Shown: one piece after another, positions 36,049 through 45,195 of the stretch
Numbering within the stretch: the first letter of the stretch is position 1
How the letters are laid out: each line of letters starts with the position of its first letter
Assembly: GCA_001028025.1 (NCBI GenBank)
Contig: LDAQ01000062.1
Coordinates: 42,450-106,449, forward strand
Reading direction: 5' to 3'
Source of the DNA: Faecalicatena fissicatena
Lineage (GTDB): Bacteria; Bacillota; Clostridia; Lachnospirales; Lachnospiraceae
Length of the DNA stretch: 64,000 nucleotides
Program-made: the position numbers and the translations under genes
The notes under the pieces: model-generated
Seen by the model: the letters and a program-made list of their open reading frames with translations, nothing else
Told to the model about the DNA's origin: nothing
Database searches by the model: none

Positions 36049-36984
36049 ATGAAAAAGAGTTCACGTTTATTAAGTGCATTTTTGCTCATTATGATAGGGG
36101 CCTCCTCTTTTACCGGCTGTTCCAAAGAAAGCGGAGATATCTCAAGTGCCTCGGCTGCAACCGGGAAAAAAAGAGAGAGTGCGCTCCAGATTCTGGTACC
36201 ACAGGCATCAGGATCCACCGTTTATGGAAATGAAATCGTTTCTATTGATGCTTCCAATACAGCAGAGGGCTATGTCATGGTACAGTATAGCGGCAGTGCT
36301 GCAAAGATTAAACTGCAGATTACTATACCGGACCAAACCGTATATACCTTCACGCTGACAGGCGGCTCCTATGAAACCTTTCCACTTACAGGAGGAAACG
36401 GTACCTATCACCTGGATATTCTGGAGAACGTCCAGGATGATCTTTATGCACTTGCATTTTCCCAGGATATGGATGTAAATATCAGCGATGAATTCAAACC
36501 GTTCCTGTATCCCAACCAGTATGTATGGTTTACAGAGGATTCCCAGGCTGTCAAACTGGGGCGTGAACTTTCCGACAAGTCCTTGGATGACCTCAGTTAT
36601 GTACAAAACGTGTATCACTATGTCATTGAAAATATTGTATATGATGATAAAAAAGCAGAAAATATTCCGACAGACTATCTGCCCAATCTGGACCAGACTC
36701 TGACGGATAAGACGGGCATCTGTTTCGACTACGCCTCGCTGATGGCGGCCATGCTCCGCTCTCAGTCGGTTCCCACCCGGTTGGAAGTCGGATATTCCGG
36801 GGAGGCGTACCACGCGTGGGTAAGTGTTTACCTGAAAGAAAAAGGATGGGTTGACAAGATTATTGAATTTGACGGCAAGAACTGGTCCCTGATAGATCCG
36901 ACTCTGGCCGCTAATAACAGCCGGAAAGCAGTCGGCAAGTATATTGGTGACGGAAGCCATTACACAGTAAAGTATTCCTATTAG
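36049..36984 (+). CDS. Lipoprotein with transglutaminase-like domain
   Basis: A 311-aa lipoprotein. The signal peptide ends in SFTGC with Cys24 as the lipid attachment residue. Residues about 40-150 form an unassigned beta-rich part. The transglutaminase-like (TGc) domain covers about 170-300 with the papain-like triad Cys225 (TGICFDYAS), His255 (AYHAWV) and Asp283 (LIDPTL). Such domains act as cysteine proteases or cross-linking enzymes outside the cell. The gene lies between the sigma/anti-sigma pair and the pilus-like genes, which suggests it processes or cross-links envelope or pilus proteins. GAGAGGAGG precedes the ATG. Confidence 0.85.
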   Translation: MKKSSRLLSAFLLIMIGASSFTGCSKESGDISSASAATGKKRESALQILVPQASGSTVYGNEIVSIDASNTAEGYVMVQYSGSAAKIKLQITIPDQTVYTFTLTGGSYETFPLTGGNGTYHLDILENVQDDLYALAFSQDMDVNISDEFKPFLYPNQYVWFTEDSQAVKLGRELSDKSLDDLSYVQNVYHYVIENIVYDDKKAENIPTDYLPNLDQTLTDKTGICFDYASLMAAMLRSQSVPTRLEVGYSGEAYHAWVSVYLKEKGWVDKIIEFDGKNWSLIDPTLAANNSRKAVGKYIGDGSHYTVKYSY

Positions 36985-37021
36985 GAAATATATTTTATTA
37001 GAAAATAACGGAGGGCACACT

Positions 37022-38074
37022 ATGGAGAAGCAAGTTCAGGGAAAACCATTTACAAATATGGAGGTTTCTTCCTTCTGCGGGCAGATTGCCCTGATATTAA
37101 AGTCGGGTATCTCCTCCCTGGAAGGTATCACAATTATGCTGGAGGATGCTTCTTCGGCAGATGAAAAGGACATATTACAGGCAGTTCTCGAATATATGCA
37201 GGAAACCGGCAGTATGTACCAGGCATTGGAGAAAACAGGCCTTTTCCCGTCTTATATGCTCCACATGATTCAGATCGGGGAGGAAACGGGTACTCTGGAT
37301 GAAGTTATGTCCGCTCTGAGCGAGCATTATGACCGGGAGGACTCCATAGCAAAGAGTATTAAGAATGCCGTAACCTATCCGCTTATTATGGCAGGAATGA
37401 TGGTCGTGGTCATCATCGTTCTCCTTGTAAAAGTAATGCCGATCTTTAATCAGGTATTTATCCAGCTCGGCACCGAGATGACCGGATTTTCCCGGACCCT
37501 TATGGGAATTGGCAATGCCATCAACCGCTATTCTATTGTTTTTATCGTAATTCTGGCCGTGATTGTGGGTCTGCTTTTATACGGAACCAGGACCGTCCGC
37601 GGAAAGCAGATATTCCGCAATATTGGTTATAAATTCAAGTTCACCCGCATCATTTACGAAGAAATCGCTGCCTGCCGCTTTGCCAGTGGTATGGCGCTCA
37701 CCCTTAGCAGCGGCCTGAATCCGGAACGCAGCATGGAACTGGTCAGTGCCCTGAACGACGATGTGCATTTCCAGAAAAAAATTGACGCCTGCCGGGATCT
37801 TATGAATGAGGGCAAAGATCTGTCAGAGGCGCTGCACGGCACGGGCATCTTAACCGGGATGTACGCCAGGATGGCTTCCATCGGCGCAAAAACCGGTTCT
37901 ATGGACCAGGTTATGGACAAAATTGCAGGACTTTATCAGGATGATATCGACACCCGGATGAATAACGGCCTGGCTGTGCTGGAGCCCACACTGGTTATTT
38001 CACTGTCCCTGATCGTTGGCGTCATTTTATTGTCTGTCATGCTCCCCCTTATGGGAATCATGTCCAGCATTTAA
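37022..38074 (+). CDS. Type II secretion / type IV pilus platform protein (GspF/PilC family)
   Basis: A 350-aa membrane protein with the two-fold T2SSF layout: a cytoplasmic helical domain (about residues 15-115, FCGQIALILKSGISSLEGI and YMLHMIQIGEETGTLDEVM), a membrane pair near 120-185, a second T2SSF domain (CRFASGMALTLSSGLNPERS, MASIGAKTGSMDQVM) and a C-terminal membrane segment. This protein is the inner-membrane platform that a PilB/PilT-type ATPase turns or pushes to add or remove pilin subunits. It is followed in operon by small pilin-like genes and a PilT-type ATPase. CGGAGGG precedes the ATG. Confidence 0.92.
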   Translation: MEKQVQGKPFTNMEVSSFCGQIALILKSGISSLEGITIMLEDASSADEKDILQAVLEYMQETGSMYQALEKTGLFPSYMLHMIQIGEETGTLDEVMSALSEHYDREDSIAKSIKNAVTYPLIMAGMMVVVIIVLLVKVMPIFNQVFIQLGTEMTGFSRTLMGIGNAINRYSIVFIVILAVIVGLLLYGTRTVRGKQIFRNIGYKFKFTRIIYEEIAACRFASGMALTLSSGLNPERSMELVSALNDDVHFQKKIDACRDLMNEGKDLSEALHGTGILTGMYARMASIGAKTGSMDQVMDKIAGLYQDDIDTRMNNGLAVLEPTLVISLSLIVGVILLSVMLPLMGIMSSI

Positions 38075-38086
38075 GCGGAGGTTATT

Positions 38087-38416
38087 ATGGCACGTTTTCA
38101 ATATCAGAAAAAACAGCATATTTATCGGAAGTTTATCATTTCAGTCTGTGTTTTTCTGCTGATTGTGCTTCTTTTTTATCAGGGCATTGAATCTCTGTCC
38201 TCCGGCTCCGTGCGCCGGCAGAAGGAAAGCCTGGAAAATGCGCTGAACCGTAGTATCACCTATTGCTACGCCGTGGAAGGCAGTTACCCGGAGAGCCTGG
38301 AATATCTGAAAGAGCATTATGGAATTACATATGATGAAGACAGATTTTTCGTTGATTATAAGATCATCGGCGCCAATATCCTGCCCGATGTGACCATCAT
38401 ACAGAAAGGAGACTGA
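38087..38416 (+). CDS. Small membrane protein of the pilus-like operon (109 aa)
   Basis: A 109-aa protein with a basic N-terminus, one membrane segment (about residues 16-33, FIISVCVFLLIVLLFYQG) and an external part. The segment NALNRSITYCYAVEGSYPESLEYLKEHYGI resembles the region after the N-terminal helix in pilin-like proteins, where peptide chains often read YA-x-EGxYP. It lacks a Gly/Glu5 prepilin cleavage motif. It starts 12 nt after the GspF-like gene and ends 2 nt before the next. It is probably a pseudopilin-like or assembly subunit. Confidence 0.75.
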   Translation: MARFQYQKKQHIYRKFIISVCVFLLIVLLFYQGIESLSSGSVRRQKESLENALNRSITYCYAVEGSYPESLEYLKEHYGITYDEDRFFVDYKIIGANILPDVTIIQKGD

Positions 38417-38418
38417 CT

Positions 38419-38910
38419 ATGCGTTTTCGCACCCAAAAGAACCACATGATTGACTATTTATTTCCAGTGGCGCTGTTCTTTGTGTTTGCGGTGTCTGCAC
38501 TGACAGTCATCCTCCTGGCCACCAATATATACCGCTCAGCGACCGAACATTCGTCCCTGAATTATACAGCGGGCACTTCGCTGTCCTATATCAGTGAAAA
38601 GATACATCAGAGCGATGAAAACGGAAGTATTTCGATCGGGACATTTGACGGGCTGGATGCCCTTATCCTGGAGCAGGAATATGACGGTACATCCTATTTT
38701 ACCTATATTTATACCGATGAAAATGAATTAAAGGAATTATTCGTAAAGGAAGGCGTACAGGCCGATGCCTCTTCGGGCAGACCGATCCTCCAGGTAAAGT
38801 CTTTTGAGATGGAACCCGTCAGTGACCATACCTTCCGCTTCACATGTACGGATGAGACAGGGCAGAATGCCTCATCCATCGTAAGCACGAGAAGTTCTAA
38901 AGCGCAGTAA
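38419..38910 (+). CDS. Pilus-operon membrane protein, DUF4860-like (163 aa)
   Basis: A 163-aa protein with one N-terminal membrane segment (about residues 12-34) followed by an external domain (TAGTSLSYISEKIHQSDE, YTDENELKELFVKEG). The pattern, including reading of a TSLSYISEKIHQ block, is that of DUF4860 proteins found in Clostridia, though I recall this rather than being able to check it. It lies tightly packed (2-nt gap) in the operon. A role as minor pilin or assembly factor is inferred from context. Confidence 0.72.
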   Translation: MRFRTQKNHMIDYLFPVALFFVFAVSALTVILLATNIYRSATEHSSLNYTAGTSLSYISEKIHQSDENGSISIGTFDGLDALILEQEYDGTSYFTYIYTDENELKELFVKEGVQADASSGRPILQVKSFEMEPVSDHTFRFTCTDETGQNASSIVSTRSSKAQ

Positions 38911-38931
38911 TACACAGTAAAGGAGAGTACT

Positions 38932-39396
38932 ATGACACGCAGAAACCGGGCAAAATCTTCCAGTCTGTTCCTCTTGGAGCTGATTCTTGCAATCTTGTTT
39001 TTCTCAATTGCAAGTGCTGTTTGTGTACAGTTTTTTGTAAAATCTCATCTGCTCAGCCAGGAATCGCGTGAACTGGAGGTTTCTGCCAATGAGGTTTCCA
39101 GTGTGGCGGAGCTCATCAATGCCTCTTCCAGTAAACGGTCTGCAATTGATTTGATCTGCTCTGAATATCCCGATACAGAAACCTCAGATACAGACGAGGT
39201 GAGTGTTTACTATGACGAAGACTTTTCTCATTCTGCACAAAAGGACGCTGTTTACACGCTTAAGATCGCATTTACTCAGGAAGCTTTTATGCTGAACGCC
39301 AGGATGAGTATGCAGAAACTAAAGGACGGGAAGAACATCTATTCACTGGATATCTCCCACCATCTTCAAAGGGGGTTGAATCATGAATACGAATAA
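38932..39396 (+). CDS. Pseudopilin-like protein with non-canonical processing site (154 aa)
   Basis: A 154-aa protein with a short basic leader (MTRRNRAKSSS) and the hydrophobic stretch LFLLELILAILFFSIASAV. If cleavage precedes LFLLE, Glu falls at position +5, as in type IV pilins and pseudopilins, but the residue before the cut is Ser rather than Gly. The rest is an external domain with no Cys pair. AAAGGAGAG precedes the ATG. The last codons overlap the next gene by 14 nt, suggesting coupled translation. Confidence 0.75.
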   Translation: MTRRNRAKSSSLFLLELILAILFFSIASAVCVQFFVKSHLLSQESRELEVSANEVSSVAELINASSSKRSAIDLICSEYPDTETSDTDEVSVYYDEDFSHSAQKDAVYTLKIAFTQEAFMLNARMSMQKLKDGKNIYSLDISHHLQRGLNHEYE

Positions 39397-39892
39397 AAAG
39401 CATCCCCCCGTTATCAATATCGGCTCCTCCTCACTGCTGGTCATCTTTCTGGTACTTTGCCTGGTGACATTTGCAACACTGTCCCTTTCCAGCGCCCGCA
39501 GTGATTACAACTTCAGCAGCCGGCTGGCAGAGCGAAAAACAGAATATTACGCAGCTTCCAGCCAGGCAGAGGAGGTATTGGATCAGATTGATACGATTCT
39601 TGCAGAAACTTACAAGGATTCCCATGGGACCTATTATTCCGCAGCCGAAAAGAAACTTTCCGGCCTGACCCTTGACGGAGATTCCGGGGCGATTACGCTG
39701 GATGTTAAGATTTCAACAGAAAAACCCTCTGTGTCCTATCAAGTGCCTGTCAATGACAAACAATTCTTATCCGTGAATCTGGAGCTGCTGCCCGCAGGCA
39801 GTCATAATAACGGCTTTTACAGGATCACACAGTGGAAAGTCATGTCTGACACAGAATGGAACGGAGACAATACTTTAAAATTAATCCAATAG
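39383..39892 (+). CDS. PilX-like membrane protein of the pilus operon (169 aa)
   Basis: A 169-aa protein with leader MNTNKKHPPVINIGSSS and a hydrophobic segment (LLVIFLVLCLVTFATLSLSSA, about residues 18-38), followed by RSDYNFSSRLAERKTEYYAA, a layout like PilX/minor pilin assembly proteins where an amphipathic helix continues from the membrane segment. There is a Gly before SSS but no Glu at +5. It overlaps the previous gene and precedes the PilT-type ATPase by 80 nt. The exact role is not known. Confidence 0.72.
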   Translation: MNTNKKHPPVINIGSSSLLVIFLVLCLVTFATLSLSSARSDYNFSSRLAERKTEYYAASSQAEEVLDQIDTILAETYKDSHGTYYSAAEKKLSGLTLDGDSGAITLDVKISTEKPSVSYQVPVNDKQFLSVNLELLPAGSHNNGFYRITQWKVMSDTEWNGDNTLKLIQ

Positions 39893-39972
39893 ACCGCTGT
39901 TTGAGACAGCCGCACAGGTGGAATCATATAGAGGAGCACTCTATTACAGAACTATAGAAGGAGAATGGATAT

Positions 39973-41028
39973 ATGGACGCAAAATCAATACTGGAGCAGG
40001 CTGTCGCTGATGGGGCATCCGATATTTTTATTGTAGCCGGGCTGCCTGTTTCCTGCAGAAAGAACGGCGTTATCAGCCGGGAATATGAAAACAGGCTGCT
40101 CCCCCCGGATACGGAAACTCTTCTGGTGGAAATCTACCGTCTGGCAGATAACCGGGATATCAGCCAGCTTCACAAACATGGGGACGATGACTTTTCTTTC
40201 GCCATCCAGGGTGTCTCCCGTTTCCGTGTCAGCGCTTATAAACAAAGGGGAGCTCTTTCCGCGGTTATCCGTGTCATTACATTTAACCTGCCGGATCCAA
40301 AAGAACTTGGGCTCCCGGATTATATCATGCAGCTTGGAAACAGCGGCAAAGGCATGGTACTTGTCACCGGTCCCGCCGGAAGCGGTAAGTCTACCACGCT
40401 TGCCTGTATCATAGACCAGATTAACAAGACAAGGGATGAGCATATCATCACCCTGGAGGACCCGCTGGAGTTCCTGCACCGCCACAACCGCAGCATTGTA
40501 AGCCAGCGTGAGATCAATGTAGATACCGATAATTATGTAACCGCCCTGCGCGCTGCGCTGCGCCAGAGCCCCGATGTCATCCTGCTGGGAGAAATGCGCG
40601 ACTATGAAACAATCAACGTAGCCATGACCGCCGCAGAAACAGGGCATCTGCTCTTCTCCACCCTGCACACCATCGGAGCCGCCAATACCATCGACCGTAT
40701 TATCGATGTATTTCCGTCGAATCAGCAGCGGCAGATCGCAGTACAGCTCTCCATGGTGCTCAATGCCGTCGTTTCACAGCAGCTGGTTCCTACAGTAGAT
40801 GGAAAAGTGACCCCCGCATTCGAGATCATGACCGTCACACCGGCCATCCGGAATATGATCCGTGATAATAAGGTACACCAGATTGACGGGATTATTTATT
40901 CCTCTGTTAAGGAAGAGATGGTTTCAATGGATACCAGTCTGCTGAAGCTTTATAAAGACGGAAAGATCTCCAGAGATGTTGCAATGACTTATGCAACAAA
41001 TCCGGAGATGCTGGGGAAGAAATTATGA
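39973..41028 (+). CDS. pilT: PilT-type pilus ATPase
   Basis: A 351-aa secretion-ATPase superfamily protein of PilT length and type. Walker A is GPAGSGKST (about residues 133-141), the Asp box is ITLEDPLEF, Walker B is DVILLGEMRD (about 200-209) and the His box is GHLLFSTLHT. The N-terminal PAS-like domain reads ASDIFIVAGLP. PilT proteins are hexameric motors that retract pili. This cluster contains no PilB-type extension ATPase or prepilin peptidase, so either those are encoded elsewhere or this motor does all the work. AGAAGGAGA precedes the ATG. It is the last gene, followed by a terminator. Confidence 0.94.
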   Translation: MDAKSILEQAVADGASDIFIVAGLPVSCRKNGVISREYENRLLPPDTETLLVEIYRLADNRDISQLHKHGDDDFSFAIQGVSRFRVSAYKQRGALSAVIRVITFNLPDPKELGLPDYIMQLGNSGKGMVLVTGPAGSGKSTTLACIIDQINKTRDEHIITLEDPLEFLHRHNRSIVSQREINVDTDNYVTALRAALRQSPDVILLGEMRDYETINVAMTAAETGHLLFSTLHTIGAANTIDRIIDVFPSNQQRQIAVQLSMVLNAVVSQQLVPTVDGKVTPAFEIMTVTPAIRNMIRDNKVHQIDGIIYSSVKEEMVSMDTSLLKLYKDGKISRDVAMTYATNPEMLGKKL

Positions 41029-41050
41029 GAACACAATGATTTCCGGATGA

Positions 41051-41090
41051 AAATAAGACGTGTATCGCTGCTAAAGAACACGTCTTATTT
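41051..41090. terminator. Bidirectional terminator between pilT and the P-type ATPase gene
   Basis: Perfect 13-bp arms (AAATAAGACGTGT and its complement) around a 14-nt loop, placed between two converging genes. The flanking T runs are short on both strands. Confidence 0.7.
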
Positions 41091-41123
41091 GTATTGATGA
41101 TTCAGTAATTAAAATGCCAGTGA

Positions 41124-43877
41124 TTATTTGCCCCCATCTGTCTGCGGGCTTATTTTTTTGTTTTCTGCAGCCAGTTTTTCTTTCACACTGGCCGAACCAA
41201 AATGTGTAGCCCCCAGCAATACGAATATCTCATGTGCCAGAACAGGAAATGCTGACAGGATAATCAGGGATATCCATTCACCGAAGGACAGGGCGGTTGT
41301 ACCGAACATGGCAGTAAGATACGGCACTTCGGTTACTGCGGCCTGCAGGATGAAACCCACTCCAAAAGAAGCAAGCATCACTACATTAAAGTCTCTTTTC
41401 CTTGAAAATACAGAAGTATGTATATCCTTCATTCCCAGTGCATGGAACAGCTCAGACATTCCCAGTACGGTGAAAGCATAAGTCTGCGCTCTGGCCAGCA
41501 CATCTGTATCGGCAAATACGGCCGAGATATTGGCCAGGGTAAATACCTTCTGCTGGGATGCCAGTATATCCCAGGGGACCTTCAGGAATGCGGTCAGGCT
41601 TATGGCCGCGATCAGGCAGCCGTAAAAGATGGTGCAGGCGGTTCCCCCGTGGGAAAATAAGCCTTCGTTTGCCTTTCTCGGCGGCATTTTCATCAAAGCT
41701 TCCTTATCGTTTTTATCTACCCCCAGCGCCAGTGCCGGCAGAGAGTCCGTAATCAGGTTTACCCAAAGAATATGGCTGGCCTTCAAAGGGGACGCCATTC
41801 CCAGTATCACTGCGGTAAACATTGTAATGATTTCACCAAAATTTGAGGACAGAAGAAACAAAACAGTTTTCCTGATGTTCTCATAAATACTTCGTCCTTC
41901 TTCGATGGCCTTTTCAATCGTAGCAAAATTGTCATCCGTCAGAATCATGTCTGCCGCATTTTTTGCCACATCGGTCCCTGTGACTCCCATAGCGATTCCA
42001 ATGTCTGCCATTCGCAGGGAGGGGGCGTCATTCACACCGTCACCGGTCATGGCGGCAATGTTTCCGGTTTCTTTCAGTAATTTGACGATCCGCACCTTAT
42101 GCTCCGGGGATACCCTGGCAAATACACTGGTTCTCTTTAATTTTTCTTTTAACTGGGCATCGGATGCCTTTTCCAGCTCCTCACCTGTCATACATTCGTC
42201 CATCTTCTTTGCGATTCCAAGTTCTCTTGCAATTGCAAATGCGGTGTCTATATGATCTCCGGTTATCATAATGGTACGCACAGATGCCTCTTTAAACCGC
42301 TCTACCGCCGCCTTGGCCTCCGGCCTGACAGGATCGATCATCCCAGCCAGCCCGACAAAGGTCATGTCCTGTTCCTTTACTTCCTTCTCGCCCTTCCTTA
42401 CCGCTACTGCCAGTACACGCAGCGCCTGAGCGGAGAAGTCATCTACTGCCTGACGTATCTGTCTTCGGTGGGAATCTGTCAAAGACTGTACTTTCCCATT
42501 GATCAGAATTTTGCTGCACCTTCCTAGAATAACCTCTGGTGCACCTTTTGTGTAAGCCTTGAACCCCTGCGTGCTCTGGTGAACCGTTGTCATCATCTTG
42601 CGCTGGGAATCAAAAGCCTTTTCGTTCACTCTTGGCATTCTGGACTCCAGCGACTCTTTTTGGGAGCGTCCATCAGACGATGCCTCCCCCCTGGACCGGT
42701 ATCCCTGGGCAAAACGGAGCAGTGCAAGCTCGGTCGGGTCTCCCAGTTCCTCCTTCCCCGTTATGACCGCATCGTTGCAGAGCGCCATCCCTTCTACGAA
42801 TTCTTCCGGCATATTCGGTGCCGGCTGGCTGCTCTTGTAAACATTTTGATTTACAAAATATCTTGTAACTGTCATTTTATTCTGGGTCAGCGTACCGGTT
42901 TTATCCGAGCAGACCACATTGACCGCCCCCAGGGTCTCAACAGACGGAAGCTTTCTTACAATTGTGTTTACCCTGACCATCTTCGAAACACTGAGCGCCA
43001 GGACAATAGTCACGATCGCAGGAAGTCCCTCAGGCACGGCAGCTACGGCCAGGGAAATGGCGGTAATCAGCATTTCCAGAATGTTGCGTTTCTGTAAGAC
43101 CGCAATGGCGAACAGGGCGGCACAGAGAAGAACCGATACAATACTGAGCATCTTTCCTAACCCTGCCAGCTTCTTCTGCAGCGGGGTAAACTCTTTGGGG
43201 ACATCGCTGATGATCGCAGCGATCTTCCCGATTTCGGTGCCCATACCTGCCGCTATGACAACGCCTTCCCCTCTTCCGCTTGTCACCAGGGTGGACATAA
43301 ACGCTTCATTCTTTCTGTCTCCCACGGGCAGTGATTTTGCCGCCTGGAAGGCCGCATCTTTATTGACGGGCAGCGATTCCCCTGTCAGGGCCGACTCCTC
43401 CACCTTCAGGTTCCATGTCTTAACAAGCCGCAGATCCGCAGCCACCTGGGCGCCCGCCTCCAGAAGGACAACGTCCCCCTTAACCAGCTGGGGAGCCGGG
43501 ATTTCCCGTATGACACCATCTCTTCTCACCACAGCCCTGGGGCTTGTCAGCTTTTTAAGCGATTCCAGCGCCTTTTGGGCCTTGCCTTCCTGTATTACAC
43601 CTACCGTCGCATTTACTACAATTACAATAGCGATAATAATTGCATCGCTCACTTCTTTCAGCAGAAAGGATACAAGAGCCGCCACAAGGAGCACACAGAT
43701 GAGCGGGTCGTTCAGCTGCTCCAGAAAAGACTCCACGGCGGTCTTCTTTCTTCCTTCTTTCAGAACATTTGGGCCATCTTCCCCAAGCCGTCTTGCTGCC
43801 TCCGCCTCCGACAGGCCCTTTTCCCGGTCTGTATGCAGCATATCTGATATCTCATGTAGTGACTTTTCCTCAAACAA
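41124..43877 (-). CDS. Calcium-type P-type ATPase (P2A/P2B)
   Basis: A 917-aa cation pump of the P-type II group. It shows the actuator motif ALTGESLP, the phosphorylation site CSDKTGTLTQNKM with Asp near residue 325, the hinge MTGDGVNDAPSL, the MITGDHIDTA box and about ten membrane segments. AVPEGLPAIVTI in membrane segment 4 and NFGEI / NLITDSLPALALG in segments 5-6 carry residues known to bind Ca2+ in SERCA- and PMCA-type pumps. The probable role is calcium export. The start is taken as TTG at 43877 because AAAGGAGA lies 8 nt upstream; an in-frame ATG 33 nt earlier has no site and would place the ribosome site inside the gene. No calmodulin-binding tail is present. It is monocistronic. Confidence 0.9.
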   Translation of the reverse strand: MFEEKSLHEISDMLHTDREKGLSEAEAARRLGEDGPNVLKEGRKKTAVESFLEQLNDPLICVLLVAALVSFLLKEVSDAIIIAIVIVVNATVGVIQEGKAQKALESLKKLTSPRAVVRRDGVIREIPAPQLVKGDVVLLEAGAQVAADLRLVKTWNLKVEESALTGESLPVNKDAAFQAAKSLPVGDRKNEAFMSTLVTSGRGEGVVIAAGMGTEIGKIAAIISDVPKEFTPLQKKLAGLGKMLSIVSVLLCAALFAIAVLQKRNILEMLITAISLAVAAVPEGLPAIVTIVLALSVSKMVRVNTIVRKLPSVETLGAVNVVCSDKTGTLTQNKMTVTRYFVNQNVYKSSQPAPNMPEEFVEGMALCNDAVITGKEELGDPTELALLRFAQGYRSRGEASSDGRSQKESLESRMPRVNEKAFDSQRKMMTTVHQSTQGFKAYTKGAPEVILGRCSKILINGKVQSLTDSHRRQIRQAVDDFSAQALRVLAVAVRKGEKEVKEQDMTFVGLAGMIDPVRPEAKAAVERFKEASVRTIMITGDHIDTAFAIARELGIAKKMDECMTGEELEKASDAQLKEKLKRTSVFARVSPEHKVRIVKLLKETGNIAAMTGDGVNDAPSLRMADIGIAMGVTGTDVAKNAADMILTDDNFATIEKAIEEGRSIYENIRKTVLFLLSSNFGEIITMFTAVILGMASPLKASHILWVNLITDSLPALALGVDKNDKEALMKMPPRKANEGLFSHGGTACTIFYGCLIAAISLTAFLKVPWDILASQQKVFTLANISAVFADTDVLARAQTYAFTVLGMSELFHALGMKDIHTSVFSRKRDFNVVMLASFGVGFILQAAVTEVPYLTAMFGTTALSFGEWISLIILSAFPVLAHEIFVLLGATHFGSASVKEKLAAENKKISPQTDGGK

Positions 43878-44001
43878 AATACCCTCTCCTTTCACGCTTG
43901 TACAATACATTAGTACTGTATATTATGCTTGAAAGAAGAGGATTAGTCCTTTTTCTAATATATGATTATAATGAGTTTTCTTCCCCGCTCCCCAGATCGG
44001 T

Positions 44002-44598
44002 TCAGGTATATTTCCTGACCCGCAGCTCCACCCCTATAGATTCCGCAAGTTCCCTGCTTGCTTTGATGTCCTCCTCCGAAAGCACATCTACAACGGTCAT
44101 TTTAACCTGTGGTATCATTTTCTCACACTCTGCTGCAAAATCCAGCATAGCTTCAAAGGCATTTTCAAACTTCGGCCGGGTGACTCTGGTATACTCTTCT
44201 TTAGTGGGTGCATTCAGGCTGATCGAAACAGCATCTGTCACCTTCGCCAGCGTTGGAACGATATCTTTACCATGATACAGATTCCCCAGGCCGTTTGTAT
44301 TGACCCGTACCGTAACGCCATATTTTTCTTTGGCGTATTCTGCCGACTTTACCAGATTCTCAAGTGCACAGGTCGGTTCTCCGTACCCGCAGTATACCAG
44401 CTCGTTGTATCCGTTAAAATCAAACGCATCCATCGCCGCAATAATTTCTTCCAGGGTGGGGTCCACTTTATGCCACAGCGTCTCTGCATCCCCGACTCCG
44501 TTCTCATGGCTGCGGATGCAGAATTCGCACCGGCAGTCACATAAATTTGTAATATTCGCGTAAACCTGATTTTTGTAGGTATATAAAATATCAGCCAT
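44002..44598 (-). CDS. TatD-linked type radical SAM protein
   Basis: A 198-aa radical SAM enzyme. The cluster motif C-x3-C-x2-C is in ITNLCDCRCEFCIR, the GGE-like segment is YCGYGEPT, and VRVNTNGLGNL is the strand that contacts SAM. It is short, only the core barrel, as in the TatD-associated radical SAM family (TIGR04038 by recollection), although no tatD gene is in the window. The substrate is unknown. It is separated by 58 nt from the ECF transporter gene and may be in the same transcription unit with the pyridoxamine kinase gene. Confidence 0.82.
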   Translation of the reverse strand: MADILYTYKNQVYANITNLCDCRCEFCIRSHENGVGDAETLWHKVDPTLEEIIAAMDAFDFNGYNELVYCGYGEPTCALENLVKSAEYAKEKYGVTVRVNTNGLGNLYHGKDIVPTLAKVTDAVSISLNAPTKEEYTRVTRPKFENAFEAMLDFAAECEKMIPQVKMTVVDVLSEEDIKASRELAESIGVELRVRKYT

Positions 44599-44656
44599 TT
44601 CTTCTTCCTCTTTTCAAATCCCTTTATTTAAACCCTTCCGAATCATTCTCTGTCCA

Positions 44657-45175
44657 TCAGCACAAATGCAGCATTTTCTGCGTCTTATCCTTTACCCGTG
44701 CTTTATCCATTGCCGCCGCCAGTGCAAGGAAGATCACTGCACTTCCGCCGGACTGTACTGCGCTTCCCGCCAGTGATGCCAGAGGCGCCACAAAAGATCC
44801 GAACAGAATTCCCTCGGCCAGATAATATCCTGCTGCCGAGATCACCGCTGCAATAAAAGGAGCCGCAATATTTCTGGGAGCCATGATCCTGCCCTCCCGG
44901 CTTGTAAAAGGCAGTGTGATCAGCATTTTAATGATGATCGTGGCGGGTGCCCACATAGGCGCTGTCAGCAGATCCGCCAGCCCCCCGCCGATAGCTGCAG
45001 CAGCCAGTGCATACGGCCTGGGAAGAAATACCGCGCTCAGATAAATCAGTGCATCCCCGAAATGGATATATCCGCCGTTTGCTCCGTATGGGATATGACA
45101 GATATAGGCCGTCATAATTGTAATCATAGCTGCAAACAGGCCCGTTGCCGTGATTTTAGATGTGTTGTTCCTCAT
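44657..45175 (-). CDS. ECF transporter S component, possibly for vitamin B6
   Basis: A 172-aa membrane protein with five or six hydrophobic segments and a pattern typical of S components: ATGLFAAMITIMTAYICHIP, GGYIHFGDALIYLSAVFLP and IGGGLADLLTAP. S components bind a vitamin and work with a shared EcfAAT module, which is not in this window. The start was set at 45175, 10 nt after GGAG, since the upstream GTG is too close to that site. Its neighbour 20 nt upstream is a pyridoxamine kinase, making pyridoxal/pyridoxamine the most likely cargo. This is inferred from context only. Confidence 0.82.
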   Translation of the reverse strand: MRNNTSKITATGLFAAMITIMTAYICHIPYGANGGYIHFGDALIYLSAVFLPRPYALAAAAIGGGLADLLTAPMWAPATIIIKMLITLPFTSREGRIMAPRNIAAPFIAAVISAAGYYLAEGILFGSFVAPLASLAGSAVQSGGSAVIFLALAAAMDKARVKDKTQKMLHLC

Positions 45176-45195
45176 GTGTCCCACTCTCCTTTTCT

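Noticed and set aside
41124..43910. ATG at 43910 as the start of the P-type ATPase
   Set aside because: It has no ribosome site, while AAAGGAGA stands 8 nt before the in-frame TTG at 43877.
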